Source: RI-231 sp041394905
GTDB taxonomy: Bacteria; Acidobacteriota; Terriglobia; Bryobacterales; UBA6623
DNA: 64,000 nucleotides
Direction of reading: 5' to 3'
NCBI GenBank assembly: GCA_041394905.1
Contig: JAWKHJ010000018.1
Coordinates: forward strand, 1-64,000
Shown: positions 11,926 through 21,526 of the stretch, piece by piece
Layout of the letters: each line of letters starts with the position of its first letter
Numbering within the stretch: position 1 is the first letter of the stretch
Translations under genes and position numbers: made by a program
Notes under the pieces: generated by a model
What the model saw: only the letters and a program-made list of their open reading frames with translations
Databases searched by the model: none
What the model was told of the DNA's origin: nothing

Positions 11926-12432
11926 ATGGCAGAAGCACGTACCGTCAACATGAAAGGAAACGCAATGGCGCTGGAAGGCTCGGCGGTCACGCCCGGAGCC
12001 GCAGCGCCCGACTTTACACTCGTCGGCATCGACATGAAGCCGGTGAAACTCAGCGACACATCCGGCGTGCGCATCATCAGCGCCGTGCCGTCGCTCGACA
12101 CGGCGGTTTGCGATACCGAGACGCGCCGCTTCAATGAGGAGGCGGCCAAGCTCGACGGCGTGACGATCTACACCGTGAGCCGGGATTTGCCGTTCGCGCA
12201 GAAGCGTTGGTGCGGCGCGGCGGGCATCGACAAGGTCATCACTCTGTCGGACTACCGTGACGGCGCTTTCGGGCGCGACTGGGGCGTGATGCTCGAGCCG
12301 TTGCAGATCCATTGCCGGGCAGTGTTCGTGGTGGATTCGGATGGCAAGGTGACCTACACACAGTACGTACCCGAAGTGACCGAAGAGCCGGACTACGAGG
12401 CCGCAATCGCCGCAGCGAAGGCGGCGAACTAG
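11926..12432 (+). CDS. tpx: thiol peroxidase Tpx
   Basis: The 168-residue protein belongs to the Tpx branch of the peroxiredoxins. Peroxidatic Cys62 lies in PSLDTAVCDTETRRF and resolving Cys96 in RWCGAAGI, the spacing expected for the intramolecular disulphide of Tpx. It reduces hydrogen peroxide and alkyl hydroperoxides using thioredoxin. ATG 11926 is chosen because GGAGG lies 9 nt upstream. It is divergently transcribed from the M20 peptidase and followed by a strong terminator. Confidence 0.95.
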   Translation: MAEARTVNMKGNAMALEGSAVTPGAAAPDFTLVGIDMKPVKLSDTSGVRIISAVPSLDTAVCDTETRRFNEEAAKLDGVTIYTVSRDLPFAQKRWCGAAGIDKVITLSDYRDGAFGRDWGVMLEPLQIHCRAVFVVDSDGKVTYTQYVPEVTEEPDYEAAIAAAKAAN

Positions 12433-12462
12433 CAGCTAGGCTCGCTCGCGGGCCTGTTCTGC

Positions 12463-12491
12463 AAAAGCCGGCCGTCTCCCGGCCGGCTTTT
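12463..12491 (+). terminator. Rho-independent terminator after tpx
   Basis: AAAAGCCGGCC (12463-12473) pairs perfectly with GGCCGGCTTTT (12481-12491) around a 7-nt loop. The GC-rich stem ending in a T-run is a classic intrinsic terminator and could work in both directions. Confidence 0.85.
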
Positions 12492-12524
12492 GTGCGGCGC
12501 CGGCGAATCCGGACGGGCAGGATC

Positions 12525-13478
12525 ATGACGCCCAACTCAAACTCGAAGCCCTGGCGTGGACGCGAGCTGTTCGAACGCGCCGGTTGGCAATGGTCGCTCG
12601 CGCAGGCCGATCTCGATGCGGTTCACGCGGGAGAGGGGCTGTCCGACGCGACAGCCGAGGCGCTTCGGGGCGAGCTCGAACATGGAACCGGCGCAGTGCT
12701 CCTCGAGCGGCTGCCGGTGGAGGGCTGGGACCAGGCGACGCGCGAGAAAGCCTTTTGGGCGTTGACGTCGAGTCTTGGGACGCCCGTCTCGCAGAGCGCC
12801 GAGGGGCAGCGACTGTTCCCGGTGCGGGACGCGGGCTATGCACCCAACGATCCGCGCTTTCGCGGACCGATGTCGAGCAAGCGATTGAGCTTCCACACCG
12901 ACCGCTGCGACGTCATCGCGTTTCTGTGCATCCAGCCGGCAGCCGAGGGTGGCGAAACGTTCGTTGCCAACTCGATGGCTCTTTACGAAGAGCTCACGCA
13001 GCACGATCCCGAAACACTCGACGTATTACGCCGCCCATTCCCCTACTTGCGCCATACCGTCGATCAAGGCAACCAGCGGCCCTATTGCGAGTTGCCTGTA
13101 TTCTCCGAGCGCGATGGACGCGTGGGCGCGCATTTCCTGCGCGTGCTCATCGATCGCGCCGACCGTTCCGATCAAGCGCCGAATTTGACCGACGAGCAGC
13201 GCAAAGCGCTCGACGCGCTCGAAGCGTTAGCGGAAAATTCCGCGATGCACGCATCGTTCAGCCTCAAGGCCGGGGATGTGCTGCTGCTCAACAACTGGAC
13301 GACGTTCCACCGCCGAAGCGAATTCGTAGACGCCGAGGAGCCTGAGCGCAAACGTCACTTGCTGCGCGTGTGGCTTTCCATGCCGAACAGCCGGCCGATC
13401 GATCCGCGGTTTGCGGATCATTTTGGGGCGACTGAAGCCGGGGCATTGCGCGGCGGCATGCGACCGCTCGATCCGTAG
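12525..13478 (+). CDS. TauD/TfdA-family Fe(II)/2-oxoglutarate-dependent dioxygenase
   Basis: The 317-residue protein shows the 2-His-1-carboxylate facial triad: His124 and Asp126 in SFHTDRCD, and His262 in NNWTTFHRRSEF. Two Arg residues near RHLLRVWLSM fit 2-oxoglutarate binding. Related enzymes hydroxylate small substrates such as taurine, alkyl sulphates, herbicides or gamma-butyrobetaine; nothing here fixes the substrate. ATG 12525 follows a weak AGGA. It stands alone between the tpx terminator and the convergent SDR gene. Confidence 0.85.
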   Translation: MTPNSNSKPWRGRELFERAGWQWSLAQADLDAVHAGEGLSDATAEALRGELEHGTGAVLLERLPVEGWDQATREKAFWALTSSLGTPVSQSAEGQRLFPVRDAGYAPNDPRFRGPMSSKRLSFHTDRCDVIAFLCIQPAAEGGETFVANSMALYEELTQHDPETLDVLRRPFPYLRHTVDQGNQRPYCELPVFSERDGRVGAHFLRVLIDRADRSDQAPNLTDEQRKALDALEALAENSAMHASFSLKAGDVLLLNNWTTFHRRSEFVDAEEPERKRHLLRVWLSMPNSRPIDPRFADHFGATEAGALRGGMRPLDP

Positions 13479-13485
13479 ATCAAAG

Positions 13486-14262
13486 CTATTCCAGCTCGCT
13501 GCTCCACGGGCCGCGGGCGAACATGCCCCCATCGACGAAGAGCGTGTGACCAGTGATGTAGTCGGCCTCGTCAAGCGAGAGGTAGCAGACCGCCGAGGCG
13601 ACGTCTTCCGGCTTGCCGACGCGCCGCATGGGCGCCATCGGCCCCCAAGTGCCTGCGTAGTCCTCCAGCTCGAGCTTGGTGCGTTCCGTTTCGATGGCGC
13701 CCGGAGCGACGCAGTTGACGGTGATGCCGTAGGGTCCGAGCTCGATGGCTGCGACCTTGGTGAACTGCTCCACGCCGCCGCGGCTGGCCGTGTAGTCGAC
13801 CAAGCGCGGGAAGCCGACTTTGTTCGACCCGGAACCGAGGTTGATCACGCGTCCGCCGCCGTGCTCCTTCATGTGGCGGCCGGCGCGTTGCGTACACAGA
13901 AAGACGCCTTTCAGGTTGGTGCGAATGACCCGGTCCCACTCCTGCTCTTCGAGATCGAGCAGGGGCTTCCACGTCTGGATGCCGGCGTTGTTGACGAGGA
14001 TGTGCAATCGACCGAACGCATGGATGACCGTGCGGAACATCTCGTCGACGTCCTCGGCTGAACCGACATCGCCCATGACGACTACGGCTCGGCGGCCCAG
14101 CTCGGCGATCAGGCGTGCCGTCTCCTGCGCGCCCGATTCATCCTTGAAATCGTTGACGGCGACGTCGCACCCGCGGCGCGCAAGCTCGAGCGCGATGCCG
14201 CGGCCGATGCCTTTGGCTGAGCCGGTAACGAGCGCCGTTTTGCCTGCAAGGGGAAGAGACAC
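13486..14262 (-). CDS. short-chain dehydrogenase/reductase (FabG-like) with Lys to Arg at the active site
   Basis: Classical SDR of 258 residues starting at GTG 14262. The Rossmann motif is TGSAKGIG (residues 13-20); NNAG is at 101-104 and Asn116 is in RTNLKGV. Ser144 and Tyr157 stand at catalytic spacing. The usual YxxxK reads YTASR, so the position of the catalytic Lys is Arg161 (codon CGC). The C-terminus (GHTLFVDGGMFA) is typical. It is the last gene of the hisZ-hisG operon, starting just downstream of the hisG stop. The substrate is unknown; 3-oxoacyl or polyol dehydrogenases are nearest in style. Confidence 0.85.
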   Translation of the reverse strand: MSLPLAGKTALVTGSAKGIGRGIALELARRGCDVAVNDFKDESGAQETARLIAELGRRAVVVMGDVGSAEDVDEMFRTVIHAFGRLHILVNNAGIQTWKPLLDLEEQEWDRVIRTNLKGVFLCTQRAGRHMKEHGGGRVINLGSGSNKVGFPRLVDYTASRGGVEQFTKVAAIELGPYGITVNCVAPGAIETERTKLELEDYAGTWGPMAPMRRVGKPEDVASAVCYLSLDEADYITGHTLFVDGGMFARGPWSSELE

Positions 14263-14272
14263 GCGCGCCCCC

Positions 14273-15049
14273 CTAAACGTGGCCGAAGACCGGCTCTTCT
14301 TCACGACGCACCGGCGCACCGAGCGATAAGAGCTCGCGAACGCGCTCGATGATCGGGCGCTTGTCACGGTGCCGCAATGAGCGGCGATTACACAAAAGGC
14401 GCGCGGTCGAGTTGGGCAGCACCTTCTCGATGATCTTCAAGTTGTTCGCGCGCAGCGTCGAGCCCGTCTCGGTGTTGTCGATGATGGCGTCGCCGTCATC
14501 CGGCGGTTTGGACTCGGTCGCGCCGAAGGAATGGAAGATCGCCACGGGGGATGACGAGCGGCGCTCGACGTGCAACCGAGCGTAGGGCGTATAGAGGGAC
14601 GGCTCGAGATCGGTATGGCGCCGGACCAGGTTTTCGGTCAGATTGAGGTACTCGGTCCAGATGCGCAGCGGGCGGGCGCCGGTGGTGTTCGAAAACTTCT
14701 GGAACAGGTCCGCCGCGGAGTCGACTTCCTCCCAGGCGTCCGGCACCGCGAGCACGATGTCGACGCGGCCAATCCCCAGGTCGAGCAAATCCTCGACGTT
14801 AGGCTGGCATTCGGTCTCCTGATACCAGTCGAGACCGGAGATGCCGATGTCGAAGAAGCCCGAGGAGAGCAGATAAGGGATCTCCTGCGGACGCATGATC
14901 TTGACTTCGACGCCGTCGATGCCCAGATCAGGCCGATAGCTGCGCGAGCCGTCGCCGTAGCCCACGGGATCGATCCCGCAGGACTCGAGGAAGGCCCGCA
15001 TCTTCTTTTCGAGGCTGCCTTTGGGCAGCGCGAGTCGCACCGTGCTCAT
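14273..15049 (-). CDS. hisG: ATP phosphoribosyltransferase catalytic subunit, short form
   Basis: First enzyme of histidine biosynthesis: ATP + PRPP to phosphoribosyl-ATP. The N-terminus RLALPKGSLEKKM and the PRPP-binding segment DNTETGSTLRANNL are diagnostic. At 258 residues it lacks the C-terminal ACT-like regulatory domain of the long form, so it should need HisZ, and a HisRS-like gene is encoded immediately upstream with a 7-nt gap. The middle segment (IWTEYLNLTENLVRRH) is that of the Chloroflexi/Acidobacteria-like short forms. No other his genes are in the window. Confidence 0.92.
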   Translation of the reverse strand: MSTVRLALPKGSLEKKMRAFLESCGIDPVGYGDGSRSYRPDLGIDGVEVKIMRPQEIPYLLSSGFFDIGISGLDWYQETECQPNVEDLLDLGIGRVDIVLAVPDAWEEVDSAADLFQKFSNTTGARPLRIWTEYLNLTENLVRRHTDLEPSLYTPYARLHVERRSSSPVAIFHSFGATESKPPDDGDAIIDNTETGSTLRANNLKIIEKVLPNSTARLLCNRRSLRHRDKRPIIERVRELLSLGAPVRREEEPVFGHV

Positions 15050-15056
15050 TGGAATC

Positions 15057-16421
15057 TCATCCTAGCGCCGCAAGCGCCGATTCGTCGCCCGCGTCGACGG
15101 TTTTGTCTGCATTGGCGCCATCGCCCGGCCCCACTCCGACGCGCATGCCCTGGTCGCGGAGTTTCTCCGCGACGGCCTGAGCGCGCACAGCCGAGGCGGC
15201 GTCACTGGTCTTCAGGTAGACCTGGAATGGCTTGGGGGCCGACCAGCCGCCGCCGGCTTCGAAGGCCGCCATGAGAGCGTCGAAACGGAAAGCGCAACCG
15301 ACGGCTGGCAAAGCGTCCCCGCCGAACAGCGCCGTGAGGTTGTCATACCGGCCGCCGCCACCGAGCTTCTTGCCGCCAGCTTCGGCCGGTTGCAGGATTT
15401 CGAAGATGCAGCCCGTGTAGAACGTGAGCCCGCGGGCGATGCCGAGATGGACCTCGAAGTCCTTCACCCCATAGGCCTCGACGCGCCGGCAGACCTCGAC
15501 GAGGTTTTCCAGCGCGCCCTGGGCCTGGGTGCCCTCGAGCAAAGCGCGAGCCTGCTCAAGCACGACGGCTAGCGACCCCTGGAGACGCGACAAGGCGATC
15601 AGCGTGTCCGAGGTCGCTTCGTCCAGGATGCCTTCTTTGGCCCAGTTGTCCCGCAGGGCGGCTTCGGTCTCGGCCGGCATGCGCGCGACGATCTCCTCAC
15701 GCGTAACCTCGGGCTTGTCCTTGACTGCGTGCGGACCTTCGTAGCCGGAGCGCTCCTGCATGAGGGCGATCTGGCCGCGGTCGATTTTGAGCTCCTCGAA
15801 GGCGACGCGGTCGTCGGTCTTCTCGAGCGTCGTGCAGAGCTCGCGAATTCCGGCGAGCATGTCGAGGTGGCCGATGACGGCGGCGCGGTCCTCGGGGTCG
15901 ATCTTCTCGGGCAGCACGTCGCGGAAGATACCGAGCGTCCCGATGCGCAGGGTGAAGTCCGCGACGCCGATCAAGCGCAGGAAGCGGCATGCCAGCGCGA
16001 TCACTTCCGCATCGGCCTCGGGACCGCTCTCGCCGATCAGTTCGACGCCGGCTTGCGTGAACTCGCGGTAGCGTCCCGAGCCGGGCCGCGTGTAGCGGAA
16101 GCAGGAACCGGTGTAATACAGCCGTAGCGGCGTCGGGACATCTTCGAATGCCCCGGAAGCGATCAGGCGGCAGACCGGCGCGGTGAGCTCGGGCCTAAGC
16201 GCAAACTCCTCGTGATCGCAATGAAAGGTGAGCATCGAGCTCTTGATCTCCGAGCCGGAACGGGCGGAGAACAGCTCGACCTTCTCGAACGAGGGCGTCT
16301 CAACGGGCTGGAAGCCGTAGGACTCAGCGGCGTGGGCGAACTTCGAAAGCACGTGCCGGCGGGCGGCCGCCTCTTCGGGGAGGTAGTCCCGCGTGGCGCG
16401 CGGCGGAGGAATTTCAGGCAT
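15057..16421 (-). CDS. hisZ: ATP phosphoribosyltransferase regulatory subunit (HisRS paralogue)
   Basis: The 454-residue class II synthetase-like protein has motif 2 (YTGSCFRYTRPGSGRYREFTQ) and motif 3 (GGGGRYDNL). It is close to histidyl-tRNA synthetase but shows GLTFYTGCIFE where synthetases have the histidine-A motif with Tyr-Tyr. Position directly before a short-form hisG argues for HisZ, which assembles with HisG and confers histidine feedback. It is longer than typical HisZ and keeps an anticodon-domain-like C-terminus (KPFQVYLKTSD...), so a HisRS role cannot be ruled out. Confidence 0.8.
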   Translation of the reverse strand: MPEIPPPRATRDYLPEEAAARRHVLSKFAHAAESYGFQPVETPSFEKVELFSARSGSEIKSSMLTFHCDHEEFALRPELTAPVCRLIASGAFEDVPTPLRLYYTGSCFRYTRPGSGRYREFTQAGVELIGESGPEADAEVIALACRFLRLIGVADFTLRIGTLGIFRDVLPEKIDPEDRAAVIGHLDMLAGIRELCTTLEKTDDRVAFEELKIDRGQIALMQERSGYEGPHAVKDKPEVTREEIVARMPAETEAALRDNWAKEGILDEATSDTLIALSRLQGSLAVVLEQARALLEGTQAQGALENLVEVCRRVEAYGVKDFEVHLGIARGLTFYTGCIFEILQPAEAGGKKLGGGGRYDNLTALFGGDALPAVGCAFRFDALMAAFEAGGGWSAPKPFQVYLKTSDAASAVRAQAVAEKLRDQGMRVGVGPGDGANADKTVDAGDESALAALG

Positions 16422-16473
16422 GGGAATGGGCCGGGTAGCGCGTCGTGACAGACGCGAGGAACGGGGAACTCCC

Positions 16474-16503
16474 GTTATATCAGCCAGACGGGAGGCGCCG
16501 CAA
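16474..16503 (-). promoter_or_regulatory. possible hisZGS promoter
   Basis: On the minus strand, TTGCGG (16498-16503) and TATAAC (16474-16479) are 18 nt apart, about 50 nt upstream of hisZ. Confidence 0.4.
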
Positions 16504-16649
16504 TCGACGGGGTGCGCTCGGCGACCCGGAATGCCGCAGTCCCTTCCTCGTCCGGAGGTCTGGCCCGGTGACTCGCCAATTCCTGCAATTGGAGTCGGCG
16601 CCCCAGGGCGTGTCCGAATCGTTCCTTTCGGGAAGGCCGCGCCGCGGTC

Positions 16650-16655
16650 TATACT
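16650..16655 (+). promoter_or_regulatory. possible -10 box for korAB
   Basis: TATACT lies 78 nt upstream of the korA start. No strong -35 is seen at 16-18 nt. Confidence 0.35.
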
Positions 16656-16732
16656 GAAGGCTTACATCCAAATTCGGCGGAGCGGCTGCCGCTCCCTGCC
16701 GTCACCCCTTTCCGCTGCACTAGGATTTCCCC

Positions 16733-18574
16733 ATGTCTACCGTCGAAGCGGCCCCTGTAGGCAAAGCTCTTCTCGACCCAAATCAGCCTGTCGTCAACGA
16801 CTTCTCGATCCAGGTGGCTACCGTCAATGGGTCGGGCAGCCAGTCGGCGAACCTGGTGCTGTTGCGGGCGCTGTTCCAGATGGGCATTCCCGTCTCGGGA
16901 AAGAATCTGTTTCCGTCGAACATCGCCGGCCTGCCGACCTGGTACACGATTCGCACGAGCAAGTACGGGCACATCGGGCGCAAGAAAGAGATCGACTTCC
17001 TGGTGGCGATGAACCCGGACACCGCGCGAGAGGACGTGATGAGCCTCGAGCCGGGCGCTGCCGTGGTCTATGACGCGCCGCTCAACTTGAGCGAGCTACG
17101 TTCGGACGTACACTTCTACCCGGCGCCGTTCGACGAGCTGGTGCAGCCGGTGGTCCCGAACCCGAAGCTGCGCAAGCTGGTCAAGAACATCATCTACGAC
17201 GGAGTGTTGGCCTTCCTTCTCGACATCGAGATGGAGGAGATCAAGCACGCGCTCGACAAGCAGTTCTCGACCAAGCCAAAGGCCGCCGCGCTGAACTGGA
17301 ACGCGGTGCAGGTAGGCTACGACTGGGCCAAAGCGAACCTCACCAAGAAAGATCCGTTCCGCGTCGAGCGGATGCAGGAGAACGACGGCAAGATCATCAT
17401 TGAAGGTAACGCCGCCGCGGCCCTGGGCTGCGTGTTTGCGGGTGTGACCGTGGTGACTTGGTACCCGATCACGCCGTCCTCTTCACTCGCGGAAACGCTG
17501 GCCGACTATGCTCACCGCTTCCGCCGCGACCCGGACACGGGCAAGGCGACTTACGCGATCGTGCAGGCCGAGGACGAGTTGGCCTCGATCGGTATGGCGA
17601 TCGGCGCTGGCTGGGCCGGCGCGCGGTCGATGACGACAACCGCCGGACCGGGCATCTCGCTCATGAGCGAGTTTGTGGGACTGGGCTACTTCGCCGAGAT
17701 CCCCGTTGTCCTCTTCGACGTGCAGCGCATGGGTCCGTCGACCGGACTGCCGACGCGTACCTCTCAGGGCGACCTCCTTTCGGCCGCTACGCTCTCGCAC
17801 GGCGACACACGCCACCCGCTGCTGTTGCCCGCAACGCCGCACGAATGCTTCCAGATGGCGGGCGAGGCCTTTGACTTGGCTGAACAGCTCCAGACGCCGG
17901 TCTTTGTCATGCTCGATCTCGATTTGGGCATGAACTATTGGATGTCGGAGAAGTTTGAATACCCGACCGAGCCGCTCGACCGCGGCAAGGTGCTCTCGGC
18001 GGAAGACCTGGAGCGCTTGGGCGGCTTCAAGCGCTATGCCGATGTGGACGGCGACGGCGTGCCTTACCGTACGCTGCCCGGCACCAAAAGCCCCCACGCC
18101 GCCTACTTCACTCGCGGGACCGGTCACAACGACAGCGCCAAGTACAGCGAGCGCGAGGACGACTGGCGTAACAACATGGACCGGCTCGTGCGAAAGTTCG
18201 AGACCGCTCGCTCGCTCGTGCCCGCGCCCGAGGTCAACATGACCGAAGGCGCCAAGATCGGTTTCATCGCCTGCGGCACCTCCGATAATGCCGTCGAAGA
18301 GGCGCAAGGGCAACTCGAACGTGAGTACAAGGTCAAGACTTCGTATCTGCGCGTGAAGGCTTATCCGTTCAACCAGCAGCTCGTGGACTTCGTGAACGCG
18401 CATGAGCGTGTCTACGTGGTCGATCAGAACCGCGATGGCCAGTTGCTGCAGCTCATCCGGTTGGATCAGCCACAGTTGCCCACCGAGAAGCTGCGCTCGA
18501 TCCGCTATTACGGCGGCATGCCGCTCGACGCGCGCACCGTCACCGATCTTCTGGTCCAGCAGGAGGGCCTGTAA
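16733..18574 (+). CDS. korA: 2-oxoacid (2-oxoglutarate):ferredoxin oxidoreductase, fused gamma-alpha subunit
   Basis: The 613-residue protein joins a gamma-type domain (about residues 25-190, beginning QVATVNGSGSQSANLVLLRAL) to an alpha domain (about 220-613). The latter has the conserved WYPITPSSS motif (243-251), which contacts substrate and CoA. With KorB it converts 2-oxoglutarate plus CoA to succinyl-CoA and reduced ferredoxin, or runs in reverse. The fused form without a separate ferredoxin-like delta subunit is common in aerobic bacteria. The tight pairing with korB (3-nt gap) supports a two-gene operon. Confidence 0.92.
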   Translation: MSTVEAAPVGKALLDPNQPVVNDFSIQVATVNGSGSQSANLVLLRALFQMGIPVSGKNLFPSNIAGLPTWYTIRTSKYGHIGRKKEIDFLVAMNPDTAREDVMSLEPGAAVVYDAPLNLSELRSDVHFYPAPFDELVQPVVPNPKLRKLVKNIIYDGVLAFLLDIEMEEIKHALDKQFSTKPKAAALNWNAVQVGYDWAKANLTKKDPFRVERMQENDGKIIIEGNAAAALGCVFAGVTVVTWYPITPSSSLAETLADYAHRFRRDPDTGKATYAIVQAEDELASIGMAIGAGWAGARSMTTTAGPGISLMSEFVGLGYFAEIPVVLFDVQRMGPSTGLPTRTSQGDLLSAATLSHGDTRHPLLLPATPHECFQMAGEAFDLAEQLQTPVFVMLDLDLGMNYWMSEKFEYPTEPLDRGKVLSAEDLERLGGFKRYADVDGDGVPYRTLPGTKSPHAAYFTRGTGHNDSAKYSEREDDWRNNMDRLVRKFETARSLVPAPEVNMTEGAKIGFIACGTSDNAVEEAQGQLEREYKVKTSYLRVKAYPFNQQLVDFVNAHERVYVVDQNRDGQLLQLIRLDQPQLPTEKLRSIRYYGGMPLDARTVTDLLVQQEGL

Positions 18575-18577
18575 ACC

Positions 18578-19618
<1,041 letters not shown>

Positions 19619-19672
19619 GCAGCCGCCCTCCTTTCTCAGGAGCCGTAGCCGTGTTAGGCTCTTTTGCGTGTC

Positions 19673-20515
19673 ATGACGGTCAACGAGACCGATCTCCACG
19701 TGGAAGAGCGCGGATCCGGCAAGCCGATTGTCCTCGTCCACGGCTCTGCAAGCGACGTCCGCACCTGGCAAGCTCAATCGGACGGCCTGAGCCAGGGACA
19801 TCGAGTCATTGCATTCAGCCGCCGCTACCACTGGCCGAACGGGTCCATTCCGCCGTCGGCGGACTATGCCATGCGCGAACACGTCTCGGACCTCGTGGCG
19901 CTGCTAGAGCGTATGGGGGCGGCGCCCGCCAACGTAGTCGGTCATTCCTACGGCGGTCTAGTCGCCCTAGAAGTCGCGATGAGTGCACCGCGTCTGCTGC
20001 GGCGCTTGGTTCTCATAGAACCACCGGTTTTGACTCTGTTCACGAGCAACGAGCCGAAACCGGCGGAATTGCTGAAGCTGTTGTTCACGCGTCCACGGAC
20101 CGCGGCAGCGATCGTGCGGCTCGGCGCCAAAGGATTCGCGCCGGCCAAAGCCGCCGCCAGACGAGGCGACCTGGACAGAGCGCTCCACGCATTCGGAACG
20201 GCGGTACTGGGCGAGAAGAGCTATCAGGCGCTTTCGAGCGAGAGGCTCGAACAGGCGCGGCGCAACACCTTCCAGGCTGAGTTTCTAGGCTCGGGCTTCC
20301 CGCCGCTTTCCGCCCAAGCCATCCGCAACATTCGGATTCCGGTCTTATTGGTGACAGGTAGCCTGAGCCCTTCGGTGTTCCACCGCTTCGCGGACAGGCT
20401 GGAGGAGCTGTTGCCCGACGTCCAGCGTGTGGAGATTCCAGACGCCTCGCATATCGTGCATGAGGACAACCCCGAAGATCTTAATGCAGCGGTGTTGGCC
20501 TTCTGCGGAGGCTAG
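19673..20515 (+). CDS. alpha/beta hydrolase
   Basis: A ~280-residue alpha/beta-hydrolase fold protein without a signal peptide. The oxyanion region is VLVHGSASD, the nucleophile elbow is GHSYGG, and the C-terminal acid and histidine lie in LLVTGSLSP and PDASHIVHEDNP. ATG 19673 is preferred over an in-frame TTG at 19664. Substrate unknown; the fold includes esterases, haloperoxidase-like enzymes and C-C bond hydrolases. Confidence 0.82.
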   Translation: MTVNETDLHVEERGSGKPIVLVHGSASDVRTWQAQSDGLSQGHRVIAFSRRYHWPNGSIPPSADYAMREHVSDLVALLERMGAAPANVVGHSYGGLVALEVAMSAPRLLRRLVLIEPPVLTLFTSNEPKPAELLKLLFTRPRTAAAIVRLGAKGFAPAKAAARRGDLDRALHAFGTAVLGEKSYQALSSERLEQARRNTFQAEFLGSGFPPLSAQAIRNIRIPVLLVTGSLSPSVFHRFADRLEELLPDVQRVEIPDASHIVHEDNPEDLNAAVLAFCGG

Positions 20516-20551
20516 CGGGCCCCGCCAAATCGGCTCCTTGGCGCCAGGATT

Positions 20552-20579
20552 GCAAACCTGATCTCTTAGGGAGGTTTGC
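20552..20579 (+). promoter_or_regulatory. leader hairpin overlapping the ribosome binding site of the VWFA gene
   Basis: GCAAACCT (20552-20559) is exactly complementary to AGGTTTGC (20572-20579), with a 12-nt loop. The Shine-Dalgarno sequence GGGAGG (20569-20574) is partly inside the 3' arm and the ATG follows at 20581, so folding would hinder ribosome loading. Confidence 0.45.
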
Positions 20580-20580
20580 C

Positions 20581-21522
20581 ATGCGCATCGCAACGCGTCT
20601 TCTATGGATTCTGGTGATCGCGGGCTCGCTACTCGCGAGCGGCCGGCCTCCTCTCGAGCCTGGACAGCAGTCGGTAACGGTGAACGTGACGCACAGAGGT
20701 AAGGCCGTGCCAGACCTGGCGGCTCCAAACTTCATCGTGCGGCAGGGCCAAATGCCCCTTGACGTGGTCTCCGCGCAACCGGCAGGGCCCGCTTCGGTGG
20801 TCTTTCTCGTCGAGAACAGCGCGGCGTCATGGAACTACTTGCAGGACGTGAACAGCGCGATGCGAGGATTTCTAGCGCATGCTCGGCCCCAAGACGGCTA
20901 TGCGTTGGTCAGCTATGGACGCGACGTACGGGTTGAAGCGACGCTTACAAGCGACCCAACCGAGGTTGCGCGAGCCTTCGCCGGGCGTACGCAATCGAGT
21001 TGGCCTGACGCCACGCTCTACGACGCGCTCGACCGGCTGCTTGACCAGACCCCGACGCTGCCCAATCGCCCGGTAATCGTGTTGATCGGCTCTGGGCTCG
21101 ACCGCTTCAGCGAGGCAGGGTATAAACAACTTCTGGAGCGAATCGAGAGTGAAGACGTGGTGATCCATGCCATCCAGCTCGGAGGGACAGACCCGGCGCT
21201 CCGACCGCAGCCGAAGATCTCGGCGGATCTTCGCAGCATGATCGCCGCAAGAACGGCCGCGGAGCAGGCGCCGCCGGATCTGAATTGGGGCGCGATGTTC
21301 CTGCGCGCCATCACCACGGCCAGCGGAGGACGTTTCTTCTGCCCGCCGTGCGAAGCGGCATTCTCGTCGGCGGTCGAGCAGATTCTGCAGTCGCTCGATG
21401 CAGACTATCGCGTGGTCTACCGGCGTGCGCCGGAGCGGGCCGCCGGAAAGCTGAGAGTCGAGGCGTTTCGACTGGATGACGACGTGAGGACGAATTTCGA
21501 CGTCCGAGTGGGGCGCAGGTAG
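20581..21522 (+). CDS. secreted VWFA-related acidobacterial protein
   Basis: The 313-residue protein has a short signal peptide (LLWILVIAGSLLASG). Its layout matches the VWFA-related acidobacterial family (TIGR03436): an N-terminal 'TVNVTHRGKAVPDLAAPNF' segment, then a von Willebrand A domain. The metal-site motif DxSxS is degraded here (VFLVENSAAS), so metal-dependent adhesion is doubtful. A Cys pair (FFCPPCE) lies near the C-terminus. ATG 20581 is backed by GGGAGG. Role unknown; probably a cell-envelope binding protein. Confidence 0.8.
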   Translation: MRIATRLLWILVIAGSLLASGRPPLEPGQQSVTVNVTHRGKAVPDLAAPNFIVRQGQMPLDVVSAQPAGPASVVFLVENSAASWNYLQDVNSAMRGFLAHARPQDGYALVSYGRDVRVEATLTSDPTEVARAFAGRTQSSWPDATLYDALDRLLDQTPTLPNRPVIVLIGSGLDRFSEAGYKQLLERIESEDVVIHAIQLGGTDPALRPQPKISADLRSMIAARTAAEQAPPDLNWGAMFLRAITTASGGRFFCPPCEAAFSSAVEQILQSLDADYRVVYRRAPERAAGKLRVEAFRLDDDVRTNFDVRVGRR

Positions 21523-21526
21523 TAAC

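Larger units (their letters stand above)
16422..16732. other. divergent intergenic region between hisZ and korA
   Basis: This 311-bp stretch has no convincing gene. It holds candidate promoters for hisZ (minus, 16474-16503) and korA (plus, -10 at 16650-16655). The core GTTATATCAG at 16474-16483 is shared with the receptor operators at 44758 and 48317, but without their flanking palindrome arms. Confidence 0.6.

Noticed and set aside
16422..16732. ORFs reading into the hisZ-korA gap on both strands
   Set aside because: They have no homology-like motifs, no signal peptide and no ribosome site; the gap looks like a divergent promoter region.
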